Assembly: GCA_944990035.1 (NCBI GenBank) | Contig: CALYLX010000112.1 | Location: forward strand, 1,674,001 to 1,738,000 | Length of the DNA: 64,000 bases | Source: Clitopilus passeckerianus | Lineage: Eukaryota; Basidiomycota; Agaricomycetes; Agaricales; Entolomataceae | Direction: 5' to 3' | Shown: one piece after another, positions 45,111-57,599 of the stretch | Position numbering within the stretch: position 1 is the stretch's first letter | How the letters are laid out: each line of letters begins with the position of its first letter | Made by a program: the position numbers and the translations under genes | The notes under the pieces: model-generated | Told to the model about the DNA's origin: nothing | The model's input: the letters and a program-made list of their open reading frames with translations, nothing else | The model's database searches: none

Positions 45111-48100
45111 ATGTCCGCCCAAGTCTTGGGCAATGGAATACCTCAGCAGCCAGGTCAACAGAGACCTCAAGGCATGCCTGATTTACAGCAGTTGATCTTG
45201 GTAAAATCCCCTCCTAACTTCCATAACTTATACTCATACTTTGCCCCAACTTAGCGCGCGAAATTCCTTCGACAGAATCCCCATGAACAGAAAAGCCCGA
45301 ATGAGCTTGAGCAGCTGATGAAGTACATACAGGTCATGACTCAAGGTGAGCACCGTCTCGAACAATATGGGACACTCAGCTTACAGGCTTGGTAGCACAC
45401 AACAGCAGGGTGCAAGCAGCGAATGCCGTCCAACAACAGCAACCTTTTCAACCACAGCCCATGATGAATGGATCTTCTCAACCCCTCACAAATGGCTCAG
45501 CGGTTACGTCTATTACCTCTGGCCCAGTTCCACAAGCTGTCCCACCGCCATCCCAGACGCCCGTCTCATTTACAGGCGACCAGATTGCTGCTCTCAGAGC
45601 ACAAATATCGGCGTTCAAGCTTCTCAGCCGTGGTCTGCCTGTTCCCGAAACCCTTCAACAGTCCATTCGGGTCAACAACAATGCCATCCCCCAACTCGAG
45701 AAAATGCTGCAAGGGAACGACGTGCAGTCGAGGATTGTCGATGCTGCAGTCAAGGTATCAAAAGGGGAGCCAGCTCTCTCAGCAGCTCCGGTTGTAGAAG
45801 AAGCAGTCAAGGCTGAGGAACCCCCTGCCGACTTTAACCCCGAAGACATGCCCAAAGGCCCATTCCTTGAAGACAACGTCAACTCTGGTATCTACCCCTA
45901 CAATGCCTTCCGACACCCCTTCTCACACCTGAAACGTCCTGCCGATACCGATGCCACTTTGTTTGCTACACGGCTGCAAAGGCTTATCGTCCCCACTATC
46001 ATGCCAGCTGGCCTCGACGCCCAGCAAATTATGAATGAGCGTGAACGATACATTGAGGCACGTGTTCAGCAACGCATCCGCGAGCTTGAAGGCCTTCCGT
46101 CAACTTTGGGAGATGGGTCTTTCGACAACCCTTTGGACCCAGAGGAGACGTCGACAGAAGAGAAGCCTGAAGCAGCAACACCACTGCAGCCACAAAACAC
46201 AAATCTAACTGCCCTCATTCATCCCGGCCCCACTGCTCATGGCAAGCTCCGTGCCATGATTGAGCTCAAGAGTCTCCGACTGCTGGAAAAGCAGAGGTCA
46301 ATGAGAGCTCAGGTCGCTGAGCGACTCAACCACGGATCCATGCTTCCCCTCAACAGGCTCGATTTCCGCCGTGTTCGAAAACCAACCATACGCGATGCTC
46401 GTGCTACTGAACAACTGGAGCGCAAGCAACGTGTTGACCGCGAACGAAGAGCCAAGCACAAACATGTTGAGCAGCTCAGCGTCATCTGTATCCATGGCAA
46501 GGAGGTCCTCAGAGCCAACCAAGACGCTCGTGATAGGATTGCCCGTCTCGGTCGCGCCGTGCTCAACTTCCACGTTTACACCGAGAAGGAGGAGCAGAAG
46601 AGGATTGAGAGGATATCGAAGGAGCGTTTGAAGGCGCTTAAGGCTGATGATGAAGAGGCATACATGAAGCTTATCGACACGGCGAAGGATACTCGTATCA
46701 CCCATTTGCTCAGGCAGACCGATGGCTACCTCGACTCACTTGCCCAGGCCGTCGTTGCTCAGCAAAACGAGCATGGTGTCCTGCAAGCAATTGACGTCGA
46801 TGATGGTCCTACTTCCGAGGCTACCTTCGGTGCTCAAGTCATGGCCGATGATGTAAATGACGAGAAGACGAAGGTTGATTATTACGCCGTTGCGCATAGG
46901 ATCAAGGAGAAGATCACCAAGCAGCCGTCTATCCTTGTGGGTGGAACACTGAAGGATTACCAGATAAAGGGATTGCAGTGGATGGTCAGCTTGTACAACA
47001 ACCGGCTGAATGGTATCCTTGCAGATGAGATGGTAAGTGATTCTTGTCTCTGCTCGAGTTCATCTTCTTATGCAAATGCCCAGGGTCTCGGAAAAACGAT
47101 CCAAACTATTTCGCTCATCACCTTCCTCATCGAGGTGAAGAGGCAGCGCGGACCTTACCTTGTCATTGTCCCGCTGTCCACCATGACTAACTGGTCCGGC
47201 GAATTCGCCAAATGGGCTCCTTCCGTCAGGATGATCTCCTACAAGGGCAACCCTACACAACGTAGGATGCTGCAGAACGAGATTCGAATGGGTCAATTCC
47301 AAGTCCTATTGACGACTTATGAATACATAATCAAGGATAGGCCGCACCTCAGCAAGTTGAAATGGGTGCATATGATTATTGGTATGACGCATGCATTGAT
47401 GTTGCGAAGTTGAAATTAACATATTTTCTCTCTTTCTAGACGAAGGTCATCGCATGAAGAATACTCGCAGTAAACTCGCTCAAACCCTCACGACGTACTA
47501 TCACTCCCGCTACCGCCTGATTCTCACCGGTACCCCTCTCCAGAACAACCTACCAGAACTGTGGGCGCTTCTCAATTTCGTTCTACCAAAGATCTTCAAC
47601 TCCGTGAAATCGTTTGATGAATGGTTCAACACTCCTTTCGCCAACTCTGGTACTGGCGACAAGATCGAGTTGAACGAAGAAGAGGCCCTGCTTATCATTC
47701 GTCGTCTCCATAAGGTGCTCCGACCTTTCTTGTTGAGGAGGTTGAAGAAGGATGTCGAGAGCGAGTTGCCAGACAAGATCGAGAAGGTCATCAGGGTCAG
47801 GATGTCTTCTCTGCAGAGTCAACTCTACAAGCAGATGAAGAAGCACAAGATGATTGCCGATGGAAAGGATTCAAAAGGGTAGGACAATGTCGTCTGCAAA
47901 CGCTCTGTTGACTGACATAGAAATAGAAAAAATGCTGGTATCAAGGGCTTGAGCAACGAGCTCATGCAGTTGCGAAAGATTTGCCAGCATCCCTTCTTAT
48001 TCGAGAGCGTCGAGGACAAAGTCAGCCCTCAAGGCTTTATCGACGACAAGCTCGTCAGGACGTCCGGAAAGCTCGAATTGCTCAACCGAATCCTACCCAA

Positions 48101-50063
48101 GTTCTTCGCAACCGGCCACAGAGTATGACTGCGTGATACCTCTTTATTTGTTCATGTGCTTATTCTTTTTTTCTCCAGGTCCTCATCTTCTTCCAAATGA
48201 CGAAGGTCATGGATATTATGGAAGATTTCTTGAAGATGATGGGTTGGCAGTACCTGCGTCTTGATGGTGGCACGAAGACCGAAGAGCGTGCCTCCTTCGT
48301 GCAGCTGTTCAATGCCAAAGACTCTGAATACAAAGTCTTCATTCTTTCTACCAGGGCTGGTGGTTTGGGCCTTAACTTGCAAACTGCCGACACTGTCATC
48401 ATGTACGTGATATGAGGTTTTCTCGACCCGTTTCTGACCGCTACCGTTACCAGCTTTGACTCCGATTGGAATCCTCACGCCGACCTGCAAGCCCAAGACC
48501 GTGCCCATCGTATCGGTCAAACCAAAGCCGTGCTTATTCTGCGTTTCATCACGGAAAAGAGCGTGGAGGAGGCCATGTATCAACGGGCTCGTTACAAGCT
48601 TGATATTGATGACAAGGTCATTCAAGCCGGTCGTTTCGACAACAAGTCGACACAAGAAGAACAAGAAGAGTTCTTGGTACGTCAAGCATTCTTCAATCCG
48701 ATCAAGCCACTTAAAATATTATTTTGTAGCGGTCTATCCTCGAAGCTGATCAAGAGGAGGAAAATGAGGAGGCCGGAGATATGAATGACGATGAACTGAA
48801 TGAGCTCATTGCTCGCTCTGAAGAGGAAGCTCTTCTGTTCCGTGAGCTTGATGCCAAGCGGGACCGAGATCTTCTCGAGAGTTGGCGGGCTGCTGGTCAC
48901 CGCGGTAAACCTCCAGCAGGCCTCATTCAACTCGAGGAGCTGCCAGAATGTTATCAGACGGATGAACCATTCAAGGTCGAAGAAGTTGATGAATTGGAAC
49001 AGGGACGTGGTCAGAGGCGAAGAAACGTCGTCAGCTACAATGACGGCCTCAGCGATGATGCATGGCTAATGGTATGTTTCATTCGGTTGACGGCGCTTGG
49101 CGAGACGCTTACCGAGAACGCCTAGGCTGTCGAGGAAGGAGAAGATCCTAAAGAGCTCTCCGATCGGGCCCGCGAAAGAAAGGAGAAGCGAGTCACCAAC
49201 AAGTTGCTCAAAGAGGCCGATGTTTCGGGCCGCGGCACACCCGCCTCCGAGACCGGACGCAGAGGCAGAAAACCCAAGGCGAAAGCTAATGACTTCGATT
49301 CTGCTTCCGGTGGTAAGAGGAAACGTGGTAGGAAGTCATTGTCCGTGACTCCTTCTCTAAACGGCGACGAAGATGACGAGCCTGATGTGGTTAGTATCTC
49401 CTTTACTCTCAATGCGAGGAACTCGTAGCTCTAACTGTTTCCGATAGAAACGTCGCAAGACCAAAGCTTCCAATGGGGATCTCCCGGCGAATGTCAAGGA
49501 CCAGCTGAAGAAGGCATTCGCAGAGTGCCACCGGGCAGTGCTAGCTTGCGAAGATTCCACAGGCAGGAAACGTTGCGAACTCTTCAGGGAGCTACCCGAT
49601 AAGCGAGTAAGTACTGCTTGTTATTACTTCCGCTTGTTTTCTGAGAAAACAACGTTGTTATTTCAAGGATTACCCCGACTATTATCATCTCATCACGCGA
49701 CCGATCGCCATGTCGCACCTCAAGAAGCGTGCAAACAACGGCACATATAAGACCGTTCAAGCATTCAAGGATGACTGGAGACTCATGTTCGACAACGCAC
49801 GAACCTACAATCAGGAGGGGTCATGGGTCTACGTTGACGCCGAGGAGATGGAGAAGGTCTTCAATGCCACCTTTGACAGAGTCATGATAGGGTCCGGTTT
49901 GCCAGGTGCCCCTGCCGCTGGCTCTGGTTCAGCTGCCTCCTATGAATCCACACTAACTCCTATGGACGAAGATGAGAGACCTCCTCCATCCAGGAGCCGG
50001 AGTGCGGGACGGAGACAGGTTATCAGCGATGAGGAGTATCTTACACCTAGCGATGAGGATTAG
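45111..50063 (+). CDS. STH1: SWI/SNF-RSC chromatin-remodelling ATPase (STH1/SNF2)
   Basis: Catalytic subunit of a SWI/SNF or RSC complex that slides and ejects nucleosomes. The start at 45111 gives [21 protein letters not shown]-like segment ([20 protein letters not shown]) and an HSA region ([20 protein letters not shown] to [16 protein letters not shown]) lead into the SNF2 helicase: [36 protein letters not shown], the DEGH box, [55 protein letters not shown] and [12 protein letters not shown] SnAC region, a Lys/Arg-rich AT-hook-like stretch ([19 protein letters not shown]) and a bromodomain with [14 protein letters not shown] and the acetyl-lysine Asn in [10 protein letters not shown] follow. 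The tail ends PSDED. About 1,400 residues and a dozen introns. Whether it is Sth1 or Snf2 is not resolved. Confidence 0.94.
47033..47083 (+). other. Stop-free 51-nt intron inside the STH1 P-loop
   Basis: The exon before ends ...GATGAGATG, the intron starts GTAAGT and ends GCCCAG, and the next exon begins GGTCTCGGAAAAACG, so DEM joins GLGKT. The intron is 51 nt, a multiple of three, and has no in-frame stop. If retained it would insert 17 residues, largely Ser and Cys, into the ATP-binding motif. Confidence 0.85.
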
Positions 50064-51287
50064 TAGGGTTTAGTCTATTTTGGCCGTCGTATCAGCTCTT
50101 TGTCTGCTTTGTCTCCTATCTCTATTTTCGATGTTTGTTCGTACTAAACCTTTGTAATATTCCCTTGTATTAGTTTCGTGGTGTTAATCTTGAAGTCGTT
50201 GGAATCTTTAAATTAATCTGCTTTCCTGGAACGATCAAAGCACGCTATGGTATGAAGAGCACGAGGACAAAGGCAAAAATGGAAGATCGCAACTGTAATT
50301 CATTAGATCGATCTTAAGTGGTCATGGGTGTGGGTCGTGTTCAAATCCTGTCTTGTTATCTTATGCTGTGTGCACAAAGCAGGCACAAGGCTCGTCGATC
50401 AAGTTCCTCGTCATACGGCTACATTTTGGACTCCTCGCAAGGAAATGAAACATCAAATAGATGTCTCGGCACGAGTCTGCTGAGGTCTGCTGAGGTGCTG
50501 CGTGACATCGAAGATCGCAATGGTCCAGTACCTCGCCGACATTTGTATTGGATTGGATTATCATATCCTCGCTAATTGCACTGCCTTGAAGTGCTCAGTC
50601 ACCGTTTTTCCTTGGATGACCGGACGGCGACACACCCCATAATCACCTTATCGCGAGTTGTGGCAGTCGCGACTCGGAGACCCAGAAGGCACGCTCAAAC
50701 AATTTGGTGGGGTAAAGCTATTGTCCTCGCGTGGGACCGCCACCTCCGCATGAATGGCATGATGTAACAGAACTGCACATCGCTTGCTTCATTTTCATGT
50801 ATGATCTGGCAGAAATAATGGATCGGGATAGTGTTCCGAAGGCTATTTGCCATGGCGCACAAGAGGCGCCAGACTTGCTCATGGGATGCTTATTCCTATC
50901 CCCATTCACGTCCAGGACACGACCCGTGATGGAAAGATGGGTACAGATGAGAATCTGAAGGACATTGGCAGCTTACGCCTCCCTTTCGGCCCTAGCTAAG
51001 CTCGGCCGTCACATCAGAAAACTCAATTTGCTCTGACTTTGTGTGGCAGTCCTTGAAAGCCGCATTGCAACGTGATTACCTTGTTCAGCCGGCATCTTTC
51101 GAGAAGGGTGGATGTATTCAGTTTCTATATTGGTATCGGAACGAGATAGCATTGAAACCCCTTTAAATTTGATCAACCTGCCAATTGGAGGAAAAGTGCC
51201 CACTACCTTCAACCCCAGGGCTAAGCACAATAGCCATTCACCTTGCATGAAGCCCATCGCCGGCGGATCGGACTCCATGAGCCAGGG
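50064..51287. other. Intergenic region between STH1 and the SERF gene
   Basis: Convergent 3' flanks. I see no gene. A 10-bp tandem repeat TCTGCTGAGG occurs twice near 50476-50495. A GTTCAAATCC-like B box near 50338-50350 was checked as a tRNA and does not fold into one. Confidence 0.5.
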
Positions 51288-51670
51288 TTATTTGCCTCCA
51301 CCCCCTGCAGCTGCAGCTCTTGCCTCCTCAGCTTTCTGGAATTTGAGCTTAATGTTAATTCTCGGAAACTTCCTGAATTATTCGTGAATTACCTTCTGCT
51401 TAGCTCGCAGAATGTCAGCATCACTAAGATCGGACTGATCAGAAATGCTCTGAAGAAAAGGGAGCCGTCAAATAGAACTTACGCTTCCTTCCTTTTCGCG
51501 AGATTCGTTGCACTTTCTTTGGGCTTTCCCTTTGCAGCGGCAGCCTTCTTTTGCGCCTTAGCGCGGTCCATCTCACGCTGATTACCCCCTGGAGGCGACG
51601 GCCATGTTAGTTTTCAGGCCTGCCAGAGTAAAAGCAGTTAGGATTATAGAAAGAGAGACTCACTGGTCAT
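51288..51670 (-). CDS. SERF/4F5-family small basic protein
   Basis: A 63-residue, very basic protein of the SERF (4F5) family; animal members modify amyloid aggregation and bind nucleic acids, while the fungal role is largely unexplored. The four coding exons are 51670-51664, 51588-51483, 51423-51393 and 51335-51288. They total 192 nt including the stop. The N-terminus MTRGNQREMDRAKAQKK carries the family signature (a TRGNQRE-DR-RA-K-KK pattern), followed by a Lys/Ala-rich helix and an Ala/Gly tail. The first coding exon has just 7 nt, so simple ORF searches miss this gene. It converges on STH1. The match to the N-terminal signature across the first splice junction makes the call firm. Confidence 0.88.
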
Positions 51671-53600
51671 CGTGTTCGTCTACAAGGCGGTGTACAGTCA
51701 GTTCCAGCCGTATTAACACTGTGGACGTGGTTGACGAGTGAGTTCAGGCGGAGTTTGGCGGGGTTTACATCCACGTGGCTGTACACTTGGCACCAAAAGC
51801 GAGATTGCCACATTGGGCGCTCTGCAATGCGTAGATCTCCACGTTTCAAGCTGCCCAGACGAACCTTTGTCGAGAAAGGGGTAGGTGTATTAGCTACTCG
51901 GGCATTCGGCAAGACCGCGTGAAGCAGTCGTACGCCTTCACATCGTTGATCGAAGGTGCGTTGTATATAAGTATTCTAAAAAGCACAATGAATGCCACGC
52001 CACAAGCTGACAGGCCTGAAGTGGTGAACTCATTTTATAACACCAGGCTGGAAATGACAAGCCGATTGCGTGTTTTCGGTTTTCGGTGTCTTGTTCCAGT
52101 GCATCATTCATCCGACAAGAGTGGACAGGTGACACATGGTGGCGGTGAGCGCACAGATACTCCGAAGTAAATTAGTGCATACGACATTTAGCGAATATAG
52201 CAATGGTGCAATCGCCGTCCAGGACTGATGGTAAAACTTCCGAGCAGACAGGAAGCGCTACATTCCTGGGCGTCTCGAACCCCGTATAGACTATAAAGTT
52301 AAGGGTTACTGGAGGCCTCGTTTGTCGATGCTATGTTTAAGCTCCTCACCGCCGGCCCGAATAAATTGTGTGATTGAAGCGACGTTCAACTTCAAGTCAA
52401 AACCTGATCTACGCAGTTTCCATTATTACAGCGGTCCACGAGATATGCGCAGCTTGGCTCAACAGGTTATGATGGGGTCGATCGAATTCCTCGTCTGACA
52501 TACGTGGATTCCGGATCTAAGTTGAGAGTCTGCTGCCGCCTGAAATTGAGGCGGCCATATGGTGGAAGTTAGGAGCATCAACGGAAGATCAGGAACCATA
52601 TAGGAAAACAGGTTTTGGAGGATTGTGCAAGGAGAGGAGTGGGGTCCATTCAGGGTCAAGTCTTCTTTACCTCACCCTAGAAGCCACCACTTCCGTAAAG
52701 CATACATACATGCCTGATACGAACGCAGTTCAATTTACCGAATATCAGCCAAAGGCGGCGTCTCAACCAACTGAGATACGGAGCCGACTATATAAAATTG
52801 GTGCTAAACTAGTTCGACCGATTGGGTTGAAATCATGATAAGATCAATGCAATTGAGGAGAGAGTGACGTGCCTGGGGTGGTGACACACCAAGGCAGGCA
52901 TTTGAATGTATAGCCGAGCTCTAGATTGGAGTAAACTGTGCTTCCCCAGAACCGAAGGAACGGACGGAAACGTCTCAATGTTCCATCAATATCCGAGATG
53001 GATCGGGCATTTTTACTTTTGTCATTTCGGCCTTCTGCTGTAAATGGTAATCTACACAGGGACAACGGTGTGTGATACGTATGCCCATCGTAACACCCTT
53101 AAGACCCTTACATCTTCGATTAAGTATAGAATGAAATAACCAAGCGCAACTCGGTTACACCCCTGCCCTGGAAGAAAAAACTTCCGATTGGGATCCGTAG
53201 GAAACGTCCTTTTACGGAGTGGCGTGGCGTATTTCTTATGAATTACATAATGCGAATAAAATTGGGAAAGAACCTGACAACGAATCTAGATCAAATCAGG
53301 TAACCGATTGAGAGCGGAAACTATCTAACTCGGAATAAGGAAGGCACGCGGCCGTTTCGACACAAAAGTGACATTCCAATGACATCTTAAACCTTCCCTT
53401 CAACGCGAGATTCGAATCTTGGAATCCCTGCCTGATCGCCCATGGATCGTGCGAGGAGCCGATTGTTGGGTCCTGATATCTTTTCCTGGACCATTATATA
53501 TATCCCCACCCGATGATTCATGACAACTTTCCCTTCTCAACACTCAGTCCCCTCTTTCTTTTGACGACACGGGCACCGTCCTCGTCGTCGTCCAAGACCC
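51671..53600. other. Intergenic region upstream of SSN6
   Basis: This 1.9 kb separates the divergent SERF and SSN6 genes. I see no recognisable coding sequence. The right end is a promoter with a TATA run and pyrimidine-rich text (CTTTCCCTTCTC, CCCCTCTTTCTTTT) near the probable transcription start. Confidence 0.5.
53495..53502 (+). promoter_or_regulatory. TATA box upstream of SSN6
   Basis: TATATATA lies about 100 bases upstream of the SSN6 start codon and is followed by a pyrimidine-rich stretch, which is the usual layout of a fungal TATA promoter. Confidence 0.5.
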
Positions 53601-56600
53601 ATGTCTCATCGTCATATCCCTCGTCCATCTGAGCGGGATCAACGACCTCACGATCCTACTCCCATAATGTCTTCCCATCCACCACCTCCTGCTGCCCATA
53701 TCAACGGCGGTGGTTCAACAGCACCACCCGCTGTTCCCAACGGTGCTGGACTCGTCTCACCCGCTGTTGCAACTACCTCTGTCCCCAATGGGGCACCCTC
53801 CTCTTCAACGTCAATCATCAACAAGTTGAACGTCGCGAACGAGCAGACGTGGCTCTTGATAGGTAAGGGTCCTTTACACATTCGTAACAAGCTGTGCGTA
53901 TTGATCAAATTTACCAAGGTCGGGTTGCCGAGCAAATGGGTGATTTAGAACATGCCCTATCCGCATATGAAAACGCTCTCCGGCACAACCCGGTATCTCT
54001 CTCTGGACTAACTCAAGTGGCGGGCATCGCTCGGATCAAAGAAAACTATCCAAAGGTATGTACCCTTGATGCCGAGCCAATTCTCTTACCGCGGCTTTCT
54101 CGGACCGTCGTTGCTTTTTGTTTGCCTTCATTTGGTGGCTGTGTCAGATCCTAATCTCCTTGTTTAGGCTGTCGATTATTTCCAGCGAGTCCTTCAACTG
54201 CAGGAGGATAATGGGGAAGTCTGGAGTGCTTTGGGTAAGTTTATATTCGGTTTATCGCCACATCGCCCCGTTGCTCACGGCTCTTTCTAAAGGACACTGC
54301 TATTTGATGCAGGATGACCTGCAGAAAGCTTACTCGGCGTATCAACAGGCCTTGTACCTTCTGCCGAATCCCAAGGTAGGCAGAAAGTAATAATCGATCC
54401 ATCATCATTGCTCATCATTTCTTCTCACACAGGAGGATCCCAAGCTGTGGTACGGAATCGGCATCCTCTATGACCGATATGGCTCCCTCGATCACGCAGA
54501 GGAAGCATTTTCATCCGTCCTGCGGATGGAAGGCGGTAAGTTGATAATCCTCGCAGCAACCGAATCAGACGCTCATACTTTTGCCGCTCAGCTGACCTCG
54601 ATTTCGACAAGTCCAACGAAATCTTGTTCCGCTTGGGGATAATCTACAAGCAACAATGCAAATACGACGACTCTCTCCAATGCTTCGACCGAATTCTCCG
54701 AAATCCACCCAGCCCTCTCGCTCATGCTGACATCTGGTTCCAAATTGGACATGTCTTCGAGCAACAGAAAGATGTATGCCTTCTTTTCTCACGACTTGGA
54801 GCCTCTTTTAACTTAGTCTCGGTATTAGTATGTCCGTGCGAAAGATGCATACGAACGCGTTGTAGCTGAGAACCCAGGTCATGCGAAAGTTCTCCAACAG
54901 CTCGGTTGGCTCTATCATCAAGATGGCTCTTCTTTCCAAAATCAGGATACCGCCATCCAATATTTGACCAAGAGTCTCGAAGCAGGTAGGATCGACTTCC
55001 CTTCTCGTACATCATGTGCTAACCGACCCACCATCATTTAGATCCGTCGGATGCTCAAAGCTGGTACTTGCTTGGTCGAGCCTATATGGCAGGTCAGAAG
55101 TACAACAAGGCATATGAAGCATATCAACAGGCCGTCTACCGCGATGGACGTAACCCAACCTTTTGGTGCTCCATTGGTGTGCTGTACTTCCAGATCAACC
55201 AGTTCCGCGATGCTCTCGATGCTTACTCTCGCGCCATCCGTATCAACCCCTATATTTCCGAAGTCTGGTTCGACCTCGGGAGTCTCTATGAGAGCTGCAA
55301 CAACCAGATCTCCGATGCCATCGATGCATATGCTCGTGCCGCTGAGTTGGACCCGAGCAATACTGCTATCACTCAACGGCTGCAGCTGTTGAGAACTGCT
55401 CAGGCTACCGGAAGTCAGCTCCCAAGTGCCCCTGGGCCACAAGATGTTCACCCAACAGCATATGCAAGTGCAGTTGTTCCTCCTCATGGTCTCTCGGGCC
55501 CTCCCCTCCTTTTACAATCGTCTTCGACCCATAGGCCGCCTTTCCGCACCGAATCACGCGCATCAGGACATAACGAGATTTCATTGCCTCCTCCCACCCA
55601 AGTTAGTAATGGCCGCTCTTCCCCGGGGCCCTTCCGTGGCGGCCCTCCTCCTCCAGTCGTCATCGACGAATCGAGGCATGCCCCAAATCACACCCCTCTA
55701 GCCCCAATGGAGGTTGATCGTCCTCATGGCCGGGATTACCCACCACCACCACCTCGTGATTCGCGCGGCGGCCCAGTTGGTCACCAGAGCCTCCTTCAAC
55801 ATCCAGTGCCTCAGCAGCAACCTCGCGTCGAGGAACTCAGGACTGAACCGCCTCTCGGCCATCGTGCGCATGATGCATACTTTGCTCGTGCTGGCAGGCC
55901 TGTCTCGAGGTCGCCTTCACCTTTTGGTCATGGTCCAGGACATGTTCGATCTCCTTCAGGGGCCGCCGCTCCACCGCCACCCTTCTACCCCTCCTCCAGG
56001 CAGCCTGTTGGACCCGCTCAGCCTAGCTCGGTCCCGTCACAGAGATCACCGAGAATGTATCCTCCTAGCAGGCACGATCCCGGTAGGCCCGTTGATAGCG
56101 AGCCTTCTTGGGATAGACGCCCTCCTACGACTGATCATAGAGACTCTTGGGAGAAGGAGAATGAGAGACGTGGAAGGCATCCCGGGGATTATCCTCCCCC
56201 GCCTCAGCCTGCTCACTATGTGACGAGGTCGCCGGCTGCATCTCATGCCCGACCTCACTCGCCTGAGCCTTCGCCACGCAATCCACCCAATCGTTACTGG
56301 GAGTCGAAGCCTCCTGTGCCTCCCATGCCTCACCCTCCTTCTTCTCACGGCAGGCCTAGTCCCCCTCCTCCTGATGCTGGTGGTCGTCGATACGACCCAC
56401 GTATGGACGCTCGGGATCAAAGGGATTATGAGATGGCAGGATCGCCTGAAGCTCGTCACACCAACCGTCCTGGCCCTCCCCCTATGCCTGTGATGGGTCC
56501 TGGTTCTCGAGGCTCCGAGAGTCCTCGCTCCAATGGTGAGAAGGAGCGTCGTCGTCGCAGTGGAAAGGACTTCGAGCAGCCCTCCATTTCTACGCTTCCC

Positions 56601-57599
56601 ATCCAGCAAGAGATGCCTGCTCAAAAGAAGGAGAAGAAAAGGAGGGCACCCAGGCGCAAGGACGATAGGACCGGCTCAGAGACACCAAAGTCTTTCATTG
56701 CTCCTGAGCGAGTTGGATCGGCTCAAACCAACCAGTACAAGCTCCCTGGTCCTTATCACAAAGGGCCCGGATCTCCCGAGGTCAGCTCCAACAGCTCGTC
56801 AAGGTCTGTTCAGCCCTCGCCCACCAGCGCCTCTGCTCGCCCTCCGAACCGTGCGACCGATGACGATTACGATGAGGGAGGTGTCACCGATGCATTGATG
56901 AGCTTGTCTAGCTATCGAGGTGCTCCTTCCGGACCTGGTGGCCCACCGCCCGAACACTCGCCTACTGTCTCTACGGGCAGCCGACACAGTGACCCCTCTC
57001 CTCGCCCACCAGTCTCCCACCGTAACTCGATCTCGTCTACCAAGTCTCACATGTCACCACCTACTCAAACGGCTTCTCTAAAGCGGCCTCTGAGCCCCGG
57101 TTCAGACGAGTCTGACAACAAGCGGTCGAGGGTTGATGTGGTCAAGCGCCATGGTTCTTCGCCTACAGCCGGTGGCCGAACGACTCCACTCCCATCCACT
57201 CGACCTTCGCCGATTCCGTTCAGGACACAACCCGTCCCTGCACATTCTCCGGAGCAACGTCAGATCCACGAGTCGACGTACCCCTCGAGCCCACCCCAAC
57301 TCTCGCACCCGGTGCTGCCACCTCACCCTCGTCCTGTGGGTAACGGGCATTCTTCGTCTTCGTCGTCGGTTCATACAAATGGGAACTCGAATGGTCCCAT
57401 CGCACTTCCTCCCATCGCCACTCTGTCCCCGACGTCGTCGAACCCGTCCCCGAGCGAACGTGAGAGGGATGACCGTATGCAAGTTGATGGACCGCGGGGC
57501 TCGCCTAAGGCCAACAGGGCATCTGAGCCGACTGCGTCTCGATCACCTCCATCCAAGCAACCGTCACCTCGCTCTGAGGCCGCCGCTGCATCGTCATGA
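53601..57599 (+). CDS. SSN6: SSN6/CYC8 general transcriptional corepressor
   Basis: With Tup1 it forms a corepressor recruited by DNA-bound factors in the nucleus. The start at 53601 gives MSHRHIPRPSERDQRPHD and a Pro/Ala/Ser-rich leader. From about residue 80 there are roughly ten TPR motifs, for example AEQMGDLEHALSAYENALRH, WSALGHCYLMQDDLQKAYSA, LWYGIGILYDRYGSLDHAEE, WYLLGRAYMAGQKYNKAYEA, WCSIGVLYFQINQFRDALDA and WFDLGSLYESCNNQISDAID. The order and the last repeats match Ssn6/Cyc8. The C-terminal 700 or so residues are disordered and rich in Pro, Ser, Arg and His, with one short basic segment (KKEKKRRAPRRK). Seven or eight introns fall in the TPR part; the tail is one long exon. The 3' neighbour is ERF4, 2.2 kb away. 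Confidence 0.93.

Noticed and set aside
50290..50360. Possible tRNA from a GTTCAAATCC B-box-like motif
   Set aside because: The distance to any A-box-like motif is too short and no acceptor or anticodon stem can be formed.
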